From JAHBNG01 sp039028975 (lineage in GTDB: Bacteria > Chloroflexota > Anaerolineae > Caldilineales > Caldilineaceae): 64,000 nucleotides of DNA. The DNA is taken from assembly GCA_039028975.1 (NCBI GenBank), contig JBCCHB010000014.1, forward strand, positions 86,496 through 150,495, in the 5' to 3' direction. The notes under the pieces are model-generated. The model was not told the origin of the DNA. It saw only the letters and a list, made by a program, of their open reading frames with translations, and did no database searches. Shown here piece by piece: positions 8,419 to 17,139 of the stretch. A program made the position numbers and the translations under genes. Positions within the stretch are counted from its first letter, which is position 1, and each line of letters opens with the position of its first letter.

Positions 8419-9942
8419 ATGCCTACGACTGCCCAGATGTTGGCAAGCTACCCAGATGTACTGATACAGGTCATCGCCGAACTGCGAGGTGCATTTTTAG
8501 ATGCCGCAGACAATCGCGAAGAGGCCATCGAACTGGTGGCTGCCCAGATTACAGAACCGACTTCTACTCAATTTGCTTACCAAGAGGTAATAGACTACTC
8601 CAAAGAGAGCACAAAAGCGTTTGAGCTGCTCTTAAGAGAAGGCGGCCAGATGGTAGAAGCCCACTTTGCTCGCGAATATGGCAGCATACGCCAGATGGGA
8701 CCTGCCAAGTTAGAGCGCGAATCGCCCTGGCTCTATCCAGAGAATGTCGCCGAATTGCTCTATTATTATGGCCTACTAGGACGAGGGATCAAGGGAACCG
8801 GAGGCAACGCCCACACGACAGTATACTTACCTAGCGACGTCATACCGTGGCTACCTCAGCCCCAAGGCGAGTCCTCCGAAGGAGGTTTGGCTATCCAGCC
8901 CATCCCACCCCCCCCGGCATCGCGAACCATTCCAGCAGATGATAGCTTTCTAGAAGATATGGGTACATTCCTGGGCTTTTTACGCTCCGACACGCTAAGG
9001 CTTAATGGAGATGGACCGAATGCAGAGGATATGGATCGCTTTGTACAGCGTCTCCAGCTGCCCTTTGGGGGTGCTTCACCAGAACTTAATGTAAGGCTTG
9101 CATTACTGCTTCATTTGGCGAATCGGTTGGGATGGTTGCGCCGTGGGGAGGGTTCCACGGTTCATATTACTGGGGATGCTGTACGCTCATTTTTAGAATC
9201 ACCTCGGCCAGAGCAATTTTTTCGTCTCTGGGATACATGGTGTCAGTCAACAGAATGGAATGATCTTTGCCGCACACCTAGTTTGGAGTGTACCGAAACG
9301 GGGGGGTGGAAGAATAACCCTTGGCAGACTCGAAAGGCTGCACTCAATCTCTTTGCTGGTCTACAGCCAGGATTTTGGTATTCTGTTTCGGATTTTGTCG
9401 ATCTTGTTCAGAAAGAAGAGCCAGATTTTCAGCGACCAAATGGGAACTACGATCTATGGTATATTCGTGATGCCCAAACCCAAGAGTTCCTCAAAGGGTT
9501 TGAGCACTGGCGGGATGTAGAAGGTGCGCTGCTTCGTTTTTACATTATGGGTCCCATGCATTGGCTAAGCGCCATCGATCTCGCCGAACCCTCTGCAGGT
9601 GATGACATGCAATTTGCCCTTAGCCAGTATGGAGCCAAGTGGCTGGGACATGACGTCACCCTACTTCATGAACAGCGCCGTCGCCCAATGATTGTAGGTG
9701 AGGATTTTACCATTACCATGCCCAACGGCTTTCCCCTCTCGGATCGATTTCGCGTGGAACGTTTTGCCCAGTGGCAGGCCAGCTACCCCCAATATGTCTA
9801 CCAGATCAATAAACGCAGCCTAACCCAAGCCGCTGAAGTGGCAATACGGACTTCACAGATCTTGGACTTCCTTAAGCGGACAGCGAGACAGGTTCCGCCA
9901 GAAGTCGTGGTGGCATTAGAAAAATTTGATTTGATTCAGTAA
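8419..9942 (+). CDS. Conserved unknown protein, 507 residues, possibly winged-helix containing
   Basis: I do not recognise this protein with certainty. It is soluble, has no signal peptide and no membrane segment, and is mainly helical. Residues ~75-150 (REGGQMVEAHFAREYGSIRQ, then WLYPENVAELLYYYGLLG and TTVYLPSDVIPWL) and ~225-270 (LLHLANRLGWLRRGEG, VHITGDAVRSFLES) look like repeated winged-helix modules. That layout occurs in the helicase-associated proteins with an XPB/Ssl2-type C-terminal domain, but no helicase motifs are present here. Residues ~160-180 are a proline-rich linker. It stands alone between the divergent promoter region and a long gene-free stretch. Confidence 0.45.
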   Translation: MPTTAQMLASYPDVLIQVIAELRGAFLDAADNREEAIELVAAQITEPTSTQFAYQEVIDYSKESTKAFELLLREGGQMVEAHFAREYGSIRQMGPAKLERESPWLYPENVAELLYYYGLLGRGIKGTGGNAHTTVYLPSDVIPWLPQPQGESSEGGLAIQPIPPPPASRTIPADDSFLEDMGTFLGFLRSDTLRLNGDGPNAEDMDRFVQRLQLPFGGASPELNVRLALLLHLANRLGWLRRGEGSTVHITGDAVRSFLESPRPEQFFRLWDTWCQSTEWNDLCRTPSLECTETGGWKNNPWQTRKAALNLFAGLQPGFWYSVSDFVDLVQKEEPDFQRPNGNYDLWYIRDAQTQEFLKGFEHWRDVEGALLRFYIMGPMHWLSAIDLAEPSAGDDMQFALSQYGAKWLGHDVTLLHEQRRRPMIVGEDFTITMPNGFPLSDRFRVERFAQWQASYPQYVYQINKRSLTQAAEVAIRTSQILDFLKRTARQVPPEVVVALEKFDLIQ

Positions 9943-10629
9943 TAAGCAAACCATGAACTTCCCATGAAATTTTTATGAAAGTGAAGTGTTCTGGTTGACA
10001 GATGCTCTAAATCGTTGTAGTATTTGACATCCCTCAATTATTCAGATGGCCTGGATGAGCTATTTATATTGTGCCTCTTCTTTTATTCGCAGCTATATCT
10101 CTGAATCGCAATTATTCATCGCTAGCATTTGTTTCACTTGATTGCCAATCCTTTTAATCTCCTAACTATAACTGGGCGAATAAAGAACTTTCACCCATCG
10201 ATCAAATTGCCCAAATAACGATTAGGTAAAGTTGTGATTTTTTTCACTCGATTTTTTGATAAGATGGTTAAATAATGCTATGCCTGTAAGATGGGGCATG
10301 TACCCGCGAAAATTGGCTATCCTTTTATCATTAATCCTATGCTGAATCAGGTCAGAGCTGGGACAAAATTTCCTGGTGCATTACATCCTTGATGTACAAT
10401 CTCTGTGTAGTAGTGTTAGACGATTTTGCGCAGAAGATAACGCAAAATGTCACTCAATCCTCTGTGGTCAATTGGAGCCTGCATCTCTGCATTTTCACTC
10501 AAGAAAGTTAGTTTAGAGAATCAAATGTACCGCATCCAATTTTCATTAATTTCAATCTAGTTGAATTGTAGCAACATTTCCAGATACCCCGAATCACACG
10601 TAAATAAAGTACATAAGGAGCAAAATTTT
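9943..10629 (+). promoter_or_regulatory. 687-bp gene-free leader of the peptide ABC operon, with promoter at 9995-10023
   Basis: No plausible gene is seen. A sigma70-type promoter, TTGACA (9995-10000), 17-bp spacer and TAGTAT (10018-10023), faces the binding-protein genes and would give a ~600-nt untranslated leader. The rest is AT-rich. The unusual length leaves room for a regulatory RNA or a second promoter nearer the gene, but I see no strong structure. A good ribosome binding site (AAGGAG, 10615-10620) precedes ATG 10630. Confidence 0.45.
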
Positions 10630-12420
10630 ATGCGTCTAAACAGGAAGCCTCAGTGGCTCATCGGTATGCTAATGATATTGGCCCTTGTCCTTTCTGCTTG
10701 CCCAGCCCCGGCAGGATCGCCTGCGACGGGGGGCGAAAGCGGCAGTGAAGAGATGGCTGGTGACTCTGCTACTGATACATTGGCTGGCCGTGATCCAAAC
10801 ACACTTGTCATTCTTTATTGGCAAGCGGCCTCTTTGCCTGGCCCGTACCTCTCTGGCGGGACAAAAGACCAGGATGCCGGTGCGATTACGCTAGAGCCTT
10901 TGGCAAACATGAATCCCGATGGCGTTCTGGTGCCTAAACTTGCGACCGAAATTCCTACAATCGAAAACGGTGGGGTTGCCGAAGATCTAACTTCTATTAC
11001 CTGGAACCTCAAAGAAGGCGTCAAGTGGTCAGATGGTAGCGACTTCTCGGCGGCGGATGTTGTTTTCACCTGGGAGTACTGTGCCGACCCTGACACCGGC
11101 TGTACCTCAAGTGAGGCATTCATTGGTATTGAATCTGTTGAAGCCGTGGATGACTTGACAGTTCTAATTACTTTCGAAGGCCCGACGCCTTATCCATATA
11201 ATGCGTTTGTTGGTGCTCAGACGCCGATTATCAGCTCTGCTCAGTTTGCCGATTGTGTTGGTGCTGCCGCTCAGACTTGTAATGACCAGAACATTGCACC
11301 GTTGGGCACAGGTCCCTACAAAGTCGTTGAGTTTAAGGTCAATGATGTTGTGACCTACGAGCGCAATGAGTTCTGGCATGGCGGTGAAGCGCCCTTCGAG
11401 AAGGTTACCTTCAAGGGTGGCGGTGATGCTGTTGGTTCTGCACGTGCAGTTCTAGAAACCGGCGAAGCAGACATGGGCTGGAACCTTCAGGTCGAGCCAG
11501 AGATTTTGGCTGAGATGGAAGGCGAGGATGCGTTGGGCACGATTGAAGCAGCTTTTGCTGGCTCTGTTGAGCGTATTCTCATCAACCAGACCAACCCCGA
11601 CCCAGACCTTGGTGATCTTCGTGCTGAGTATGATGACGGAAACAACCCCCATCCATTCTTAGTAGGCACGGTAATTCCGCAGGCCATGTCCATGGCCATC
11701 GATAGAGGTCTGATTGCTGGTCAGCTTTATGGCTTTGCTGGCAAGGCCACTTGTAACATCATCCCTGCACCAGTTGCCGCAGCATCGACCGCCAATGATG
11801 CTTGTTTAGCCCAGGATATAGAAGGGGCCAATGCGCTTCTTGACGAGGCAGGCATCATGGATACTAATGACGATGGTATTCGCGAGTATGAGGGCATGCC
11901 GCTGGTTGTACGCTACCAGACGTCAACCAACTCTGTACGCCAAAAGACTCAGGCCCTCATCAAGCAGTGGTGGGCTGAAATTGGCGTTGAGACAGAGCTG
12001 CTTAACCACGATGCAGGCGTCTTTTTCGGTGGCGATCCCAACAGCCCCGATACCTACCAGAAATTTTTCACGGATATCCAGATGTACACGACTGGTCCTG
12101 GGATTGATGCCCAGTTGCACCTCTCTAACTGGCTCTGCAGCCAGATTCCTGGCAAGGAGAATGTTTGGGGTGGTGGCAACATCCATCGTGGCTGTAGTGA
12201 AGAGTTTGACACCATGTATGACGAATTGGTGACTACGCCGGCTGGTGACGCTCGTAACGATGTGATTAAGGCTATGAACGATGTCATCGTTCAGAACTAC
12301 TACCTTGTTCCCTTGGTAAATCGCGGTGGTGTTTCTGCTTACTCAAACACCCTGGATGGCATTTGGATGAATGACTGGGATTCTGAACTTTGGAATATTG
12401 GCGAGTGGAGCCGCAAGTAA
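10630..12420 (+). CDS. Peptide/nickel-type ABC transporter substrate-binding lipoprotein, copy 1
   Basis: A 596-residue protein of the family 5 extracellular solute-binding proteins (OppA/DppA type), which capture peptides or similar ligands outside the membrane and deliver them to an ABC permease. A basic start and hydrophobic helix lead to the lipobox LVLSAC, so it is a lipoprotein. Family segments seen are WNLKEGVKWSDGSDFSAADV, GTGPYKVVEFKVNDVV and a C-terminal NYYLVPLVNRGG. ATG 10630 follows AAGGAG; an earlier in-frame TTG at 10561 adds only non-family residues. The next gene is a near-identical paralogue of exactly the same length. Two permease genes follow but no ATPase gene is present in the cluster. 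Confidence 0.9.
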   Translation: MRLNRKPQWLIGMLMILALVLSACPAPAGSPATGGESGSEEMAGDSATDTLAGRDPNTLVILYWQAASLPGPYLSGGTKDQDAGAITLEPLANMNPDGVLVPKLATEIPTIENGGVAEDLTSITWNLKEGVKWSDGSDFSAADVVFTWEYCADPDTGCTSSEAFIGIESVEAVDDLTVLITFEGPTPYPYNAFVGAQTPIISSAQFADCVGAAAQTCNDQNIAPLGTGPYKVVEFKVNDVVTYERNEFWHGGEAPFEKVTFKGGGDAVGSARAVLETGEADMGWNLQVEPEILAEMEGEDALGTIEAAFAGSVERILINQTNPDPDLGDLRAEYDDGNNPHPFLVGTVIPQAMSMAIDRGLIAGQLYGFAGKATCNIIPAPVAAASTANDACLAQDIEGANALLDEAGIMDTNDDGIREYEGMPLVVRYQTSTNSVRQKTQALIKQWWAEIGVETELLNHDAGVFFGGDPNSPDTYQKFFTDIQMYTTGPGIDAQLHLSNWLCSQIPGKENVWGGGNIHRGCSEEFDTMYDELVTTPAGDARNDVIKAMNDVIVQNYYLVPLVNRGGVSAYSNTLDGIWMNDWDSELWNIGEWSRK

Positions 12421-12446
12421 GCTGTTGGTATACTGCGGTTGACCAT

Positions 12447-12493
12447 GATGAGAATAATCTACTCGACTAAAATAGTATCGAATTATTCTCATC
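12447..12493 (+). terminator. Perfect 12-bp hairpin after binding protein copy 1
   Basis: GATGAGAATAAT (12447-12458) and ATTATTCTCATC (12482-12493) are perfectly complementary around a 23-nt loop, followed by TTT. It is a weak terminator or an RNA-stabilising hairpin that could raise binding-protein mRNA relative to the downstream permease mRNA, as is common in ABC operons. Confidence 0.5.
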
Positions 12494-12620
12494 TTTCACA
12501 GCGCTAAGTATATACTGGCGGTCGTGATAAAGTAACGCTGCAACCGGAAAGGACAAATGTTACTTTATGTGGATCTAGAGTATAACAGGTACCTCTGAAC
12601 CACCTCGGGATACCTGATGT

Positions 12621-12657
12621 AAAGGGGAGTGGATGACATACTTATCCGCTCTCCTTT
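12621..12657 (+). promoter_or_regulatory. 14-bp hairpin between the two binding-protein genes
   Basis: AAAGGGGAGTGGAT (12621-12634) pairs with ATCCGCTCTCCTTT (12644-12657) with two G-U wobbles and a 9-nt loop. There is no T-tract, so a processing or stabilising stem is as likely as a terminator. It lies 50 bp before the start of the second copy, which has its own AGGAG site. Confidence 0.45.
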
Positions 12658-12706
12658 AACCCCACACATTATTTGAAGTTACCCCGTTAGATAGGAGATC
12701 AATCTT

Positions 12707-14497
12707 ATGAATCGAAACAGACTGCACTGGATGACTGGACTTCTGCTCATTCTTGCGCTTGTACTTACTGCCTGCCCCGCACCTGCTGGCGCACCTGCCA
12801 CCGGTGGGGAAAGCGATAGCGGTGAAGAGATGGCCGCAGACTCCTCTGGTGATCCATTGGGGGATCGCGATCCGAACACCTTGGTAATTCTCTATTGGCA
12901 GGCGGCTTCTTTGCCAGGCCCATATCTCTCTGGTGGCACCAAGGATCAGGATGCTGGCGCCATTTCACTAGAGCCACTAGCTAATTGGACGCCTGACGGA
13001 GAGATGGTGCCTAAGCTGGCCACAGAGATTCCAACAATAGATAACGGAGGCGTTTCCGAAGACCTGACCCAAATTACCTGGACACTCAAAGAAGGCGTCC
13101 AATGGTCAGATGGTAGCGATTTCACAGCAGCCGACGTTGTCTTTACGTGGGAGTACTGCTCGAATCCAGATACTGGCTGTACCTCCATTCAAGCATTTGA
13201 AGGTATCTCTTCTGTAGAGGCAGTTGATGACTTAACGGTCCTGATTACTTTTGAGAACCCCACACCTTTCCCATACAACGCTTTTGTTGGTGCCAATACA
13301 CCTATCATTAGCTCTGTTCAATTTGCTGATTGTATCGGTGCTGCTGCTCAGACATGTAATGAACAGAACGTAGCTCCACTTGGTACTGGCCCCTACAAAG
13401 TGGTTGACTTTAAGGTCAATGATGTTGTAACCTACGAGCGCAATGAATTCTACCACGGTGAGCCTGCCTTCTTTGAATCAGTCGTCTTCAAGGGTGGCGG
13501 AGATGCCGTTGGTTCTGCTCGTGCCGTTTTGGAGACCGGCGAAGCCGACTATGGCTGGAACTTGCAGGTTGAGGAAGAAATCCTGAATGAGATGCAGGGC
13601 GACGATGCGCTGGGCACAATAGAAGTATCATTCGCGGGCAACGTTGAACGTATTCTGGTTAATCAAACGAATCCGGATTCTGAACTTGGCGAACTTCGTT
13701 CTGAATACGACGGTGGCAACAATCCTCATCCGTTCTTGGTTGGTACAGTCGTTCCGCAAGCGATGTCGATGGCGATTGACCGCGGCCTCATTGCCGGGCA
13801 ACTATATGGCTTTGCTGGACGTCCCACTTGTAATGTAGTACCGGCACCGCCTGCCGTTGCTTCAACTGCCAATGATGCTTGTTTGACCCAGGACATCGCT
13901 GGTGCAAATGCCTTGCTCGATGAAGCAGGTGTTGTTGACAGCGACGATGACGGCATTCGCGAATACGAGGGCACGCCGCTGGTTGTGCGCTATCAGACAT
14001 CAACGAACTCTGTGCGCCAGAAGACTCAGGCCCTTGTCAAGCAGTGGTGGAGCGAAATCGGTGTTGAGACCGAACTGCTGAACCACGACGCAGGCGTCTT
14101 CTTTGGTGGTGATCCCAACAGCCCTGATACCTACCAGAAGTTCTTCACCGATGTTCAGATGTATACAACTGGTCCTAGCATTGACGCTCAGCAGCACCTC
14201 TCTGGTTGGCTCTGCGAATTTATTCCAGAAAAGGCCAACGTCTGGGCTGGCGGCAACATCTTCCGTGGCTGTAGCGAGGATTTTGATACTCTATTTGATG
14301 AGCTCACGTCGACACCTGCTGGTGATGATCGTAATGCGCTGATTAAGCAATTGAACGACATCAACGTGCAAAACTACTACCAAATTCCTCTAGTCAATCG
14401 TGGAAGTGTTTCGGCTAAGTCTAACACGCTAGATGGTGTTTGGATGAATGGTGGCTGGGACTCTGAGATGTGGAATATTGCTGAGTGGACACGCTAA
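12707..14497 (+). CDS. Peptide/nickel-type ABC transporter substrate-binding lipoprotein, copy 2
   Basis: A 596-residue paralogue of the preceding gene, the same length and with most residues identical throughout. It has the same lipobox (LVLTAC), the same ACPAPAG start, and the same ligand-domain segments (WTLKEGVQWSDGSDF, GTGPYKVVDFKVNDVV). It is therefore a tandem duplication. Differences cluster in surface and hinge positions rather than in the family motifs, so both are probably functional and may have different ligand preferences or expression. AGGAG lies 12 bp upstream of ATG. A third, deleted copy is suggested by codons at 14788-14823. Confidence 0.9.
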   Translation: MNRNRLHWMTGLLLILALVLTACPAPAGAPATGGESDSGEEMAADSSGDPLGDRDPNTLVILYWQAASLPGPYLSGGTKDQDAGAISLEPLANWTPDGEMVPKLATEIPTIDNGGVSEDLTQITWTLKEGVQWSDGSDFTAADVVFTWEYCSNPDTGCTSIQAFEGISSVEAVDDLTVLITFENPTPFPYNAFVGANTPIISSVQFADCIGAAAQTCNEQNVAPLGTGPYKVVDFKVNDVVTYERNEFYHGEPAFFESVVFKGGGDAVGSARAVLETGEADYGWNLQVEEEILNEMQGDDALGTIEVSFAGNVERILVNQTNPDSELGELRSEYDGGNNPHPFLVGTVVPQAMSMAIDRGLIAGQLYGFAGRPTCNVVPAPPAVASTANDACLTQDIAGANALLDEAGVVDSDDDGIREYEGTPLVVRYQTSTNSVRQKTQALVKQWWSEIGVETELLNHDAGVFFGGDPNSPDTYQKFFTDVQMYTTGPSIDAQQHLSGWLCEFIPEKANVWAGGNIFRGCSEDFDTLFDELTSTPAGDDRNALIKQLNDINVQNYYQIPLVNRGSVSAKSNTLDGVWMNGGWDSEMWNIAEWTR

Positions 14498-14677
14498 TAG
14501 GAAAGAACGCGTATCGGTAGTTTGTAGGTTAGTTGTTGATGAGCAACCACAGGTCACATTTCAAAAGTGACAAGTATTGAATGCTTAGCGATATCACTTG
14601 AAAGTTACAGGTCAATCGGTGTCTGTCTGATTTGTCATCGGACTTACGGATATAACTGCTTTGGCCTCTTAGTGGTC

Positions 14678-14710
14678 AGGTGACAGTCACTTCTAAGGTG
14701 GCTGTCACCT
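14678..14710 (+). promoter_or_regulatory. 13-bp hairpin downstream of binding protein copy 2
   Basis: AGGTGACAGTCAC (14678-14690) pairs with GTGGCTGTCACCT (14698-14710) with one G-U wobble and a 7-nt loop. No T-tract follows. As with the hairpins after copy 1, it probably protects or ends the binding-protein message. Confidence 0.45.
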
Positions 14711-14787
14711 CTGGTAAACTCCACAGTTATATTATTATTCGGACTTATATATACTTTACCTTATTTGAATTGCCTTACCGTATTATT

Positions 14788-14823
14788 GAAGTATGGAACA
14801 TTGCTGAGTGGGGAAGAGAGTAG
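14788..14823 (+). pseudogene. Remnant of a third binding-protein gene (last 11 codons)
   Basis: The bases translate as EVWNIAEWGRE and a stop, matching the C-terminus of the two intact copies (EMWNIAEWTR and ELWNIGEWSRK). Upstream codons in this frame show no further similarity. This looks like what is left of a third tandem copy after an internal deletion, located between copy 2 and the first permease gene. Confidence 0.6.
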
Positions 14824-14928
14824 AGAATAGGTAGTTGGTTGCTGACACTTTGGTTGCTGGTGAATCGCGTAATCTACGTGCATAGCTAGCACCCGCCACT
14901 AGTGACTAGGTACAAAATAGGAAAAAAC

Positions 14929-15951
14929 GTGAGCCAATACATACTACGGCGTTTGCTAACCGCCATTCCAACCCTTCTACTGATTAGTTTTGTCATCTTT
15001 GGTGTGCTTGAACTAGCGCCAGGGGATCCAACAGGCGCACTACCTGAAACGATCCGACCGGAGGTGCGTCAGATGATCCGTGAGGCAATGGGGCTAGATG
15101 ATCCCATGCCAGTAAAATACATCCGATGGATGCGCCAATTCTTTATCTGCGAACCCATCGCAATGGTAGAAGGTGCATGGGGTACAAATTTTGGCTTTGA
15201 TGATACGTTCTGCCAGATCCGGCTTAGTTCGTGGGGCAGCCGCGGTGTACCCGTCTTCGATTTAGTTGGCCAACGCTTTCCTCAGACCATGTGGGTAGTT
15301 GGTACGGCTTACTTGGTCGCAATTCTCATTGCGATCCCTATTGGTGTAATCTCGGCAGCTCGCCAGTACTCTGCATTTGATCAAATCGGCACATTTGTCT
15401 CCATCGTCGGTTTTTCATTACCTACATTCTTTACAGGCATTGTGCTGATCATTATTTTCAGCGTTAACCTAAAGTGGTTCCCATCTATCTACGATACGAC
15501 CTTGGTGGTGAACGATGCTGCCAGTTTTTGGAAACAAGTACGCCAAATGGCGTTGCCGGTGACCGTGCTAGGCCTTTTCCAGGCTGCGGCATTGGCTCGG
15601 TATACTCGTTCATCTATGCTGGACAATTTACCGCTTGACTATGTGCGCACAGTTCGGGCCAAAGGGTTCAAGGAGCGGTACGTCATTATCAGCCATGTAT
15701 TACGTAATAGCTTGATTCCAGTGGTTACACTCGTTGCTTTAGGTGTTCCTGCCATCTTTGGTGGTGCCATTATTACCGAGCAGATCTTTAAGGTGAATGG
15801 GTTGGGGCAATTGTTGATTCTATCTATCCAGATCAATGACGTTCCAGTTGTCCAAACCTTAATCTTTATCTTCGCAGTTTTAGTCGTAGCCTTTAACTTT
15901 GTGGCAGACATTATCTACGGTTTTCTCGATCCTAGAATTCGATATGAGTAA
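14929..15951 (+). CDS. ABC transporter permease, DppB/OppB type
   Basis: About 340 residues with six membrane helices. The start YILRRLLTAIPTLLLISFVIF is the standard DppB N-terminus, and ELAPGDPTG follows. A long external loop (residues ~60-115) contains two cysteines, then a permease core with the cytoplasmic EAA-type loop YVRTVRAKGFKERYVIISHVLRNSLIP. It forms one half of the membrane channel fed by the binding proteins upstream. I chose GTG 14929, preceded by AGGA with 6-bp spacing; an in-frame GTG at 14902 is the alternative. The second permease follows 71 bp downstream. Confidence 0.88.
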   Translation: MSQYILRRLLTAIPTLLLISFVIFGVLELAPGDPTGALPETIRPEVRQMIREAMGLDDPMPVKYIRWMRQFFICEPIAMVEGAWGTNFGFDDTFCQIRLSSWGSRGVPVFDLVGQRFPQTMWVVGTAYLVAILIAIPIGVISAARQYSAFDQIGTFVSIVGFSLPTFFTGIVLIIIFSVNLKWFPSIYDTTLVVNDAASFWKQVRQMALPVTVLGLFQAAALARYTRSSMLDNLPLDYVRTVRAKGFKERYVIISHVLRNSLIPVVTLVALGVPAIFGGAIITEQIFKVNGLGQLLILSIQINDVPVVQTLIFIFAVLVVAFNFVADIIYGFLDPRIRYE

Positions 15952-16022
15952 AACGCCTAGTAACTCTTGGCATGCGTATCTATGTATACAGATTAGCTGA
16001 TTAATTTAAAACAGGAAAGAAT

Positions 16023-16970
16023 ATGGCAGTCCAAACACAAACTGCACCAGCCTCAGGCACGCTCGAATTAGTAGAACCCGAACGCAAACAACGCACGCTT
16101 TGGGGAGATGTTTGGCGTCGTTTTCGGCGCCATAAACTAGCGATGCTTGGAACAGTGGTCTTTGGCGCGTTGGTACTACTAATGGTCTTGGGGCCTTACA
16201 TTTATACCAATGATCCTCAGTATGCTGACACAACCTATGTTATTTTGAATGGTGCTGAGCCTTCAGAAAAATATATCCTTGGGACGGATGATATTGGCCG
16301 CGATACATTGGCGCGCAATCTTCATGGGGGTCGCATTTCGTTAGCAGTCGGGATCGTGGCGATGTTGGTTGCTATTCTAATCGGTACCCTTATTGGGTTA
16401 CTTTCGGGCTTTTTTCCTTCCTTAGATGGTCCGCTTATGCGCTTTACTGATATGATGTTGGCTATTCCCGGTATTCCGCTCCTGTTGGTGATCAGTATGC
16501 TCTTCCGCGATGCTATGCGTCGCTCCTTTGGTGTGGATTTGGGTACCTTTTTACTCATTGTCATCGTGATTGGTATTTTGGCTTGGATGCCGACGGCTCG
16601 AGTCGTAAGAGGTGCTGTTCTTTCCGTCAAGGAGAAGGAGTTTGTAGAGGCATCGACTAGCGTTGGTGCGCGCGAGAGTAAAATCATCTTCAGACACATT
16701 TTACCCAATGTATTAAGTCCGGTTATCGTCTCGGCTACATTAGGTATTGCTGGAGCCATTCTCACTGAATCCACTATCTCCTTTTTAGGGCTAGGTTTCC
16801 CACCCGATGTACCAACGTGGGGTACGTTGGTGGTAGAGGGGCAGGGCTATTTGGAGATTCAGCCGTGGTTGTCAGTCATTCCGGGTATACTTATTTCGCT
16901 AACGATTCTGTCCATTAATTTCATCGGGGATGGGTTGCGGGACGCGCTGGATCCGCGTACCAGGAAATAG
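16023..16970 (+). CDS. ABC transporter permease, DppC/OppC type
   Basis: A 315-residue membrane protein with the DppC layout: a cytoplasmic N-terminal tail with WRRFRRHKLAMLGTVV, a first helix, the LGTDDIGRDTLARNLHGGRISLAVG segment split across a periplasmic loop, and a permease core. Its EAA-type loop is FVEASTSVGARESKIIFRHILPN and it ends in the family tail GDGLRDALDPR. AGGAAAG precedes ATG 16023. With DppB it makes the membrane channel. The operon ends at a strong terminator directly downstream, so the two ATPase subunits expected for this family must be encoded elsewhere or shared. Confidence 0.9.
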   Translation: MAVQTQTAPASGTLELVEPERKQRTLWGDVWRRFRRHKLAMLGTVVFGALVLLMVLGPYIYTNDPQYADTTYVILNGAEPSEKYILGTDDIGRDTLARNLHGGRISLAVGIVAMLVAILIGTLIGLLSGFFPSLDGPLMRFTDMMLAIPGIPLLLVISMLFRDAMRRSFGVDLGTFLLIVIVIGILAWMPTARVVRGAVLSVKEKEFVEASTSVGARESKIIFRHILPNVLSPVIVSATLGIAGAILTESTISFLGLGFPPDVPTWGTLVVEGQGYLEIQPWLSVIPGILISLTILSINFIGDGLRDALDPRTRK

Positions 16971-17002
16971 ATTTTGTGAGAAAATTTAAGCGATGATTAT
17001 TG

Positions 17003-17035
17003 AAAGCCGGATGCTAGCATCTGGCTTTTTTATTT
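17003..17035 (+). terminator. Rho-independent terminator of the peptide ABC operon
   Basis: AAAGCCGGATG (17003-17013), 4-nt loop CTAG, and CATCTGGCTTT with one G-U wobble, running into a T-rich tract to 17035. Confidence 0.85.
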
Positions 17036-17139
17036 ACGACTTTTTGACGGATAAAATGACTACCTTTCTCAATCGAGATGGTAGCGAAACAGGTAACGCT
17101 AAAGAAAATCGCTCTGATCTACAAAGGGTGGGAGCTAGT

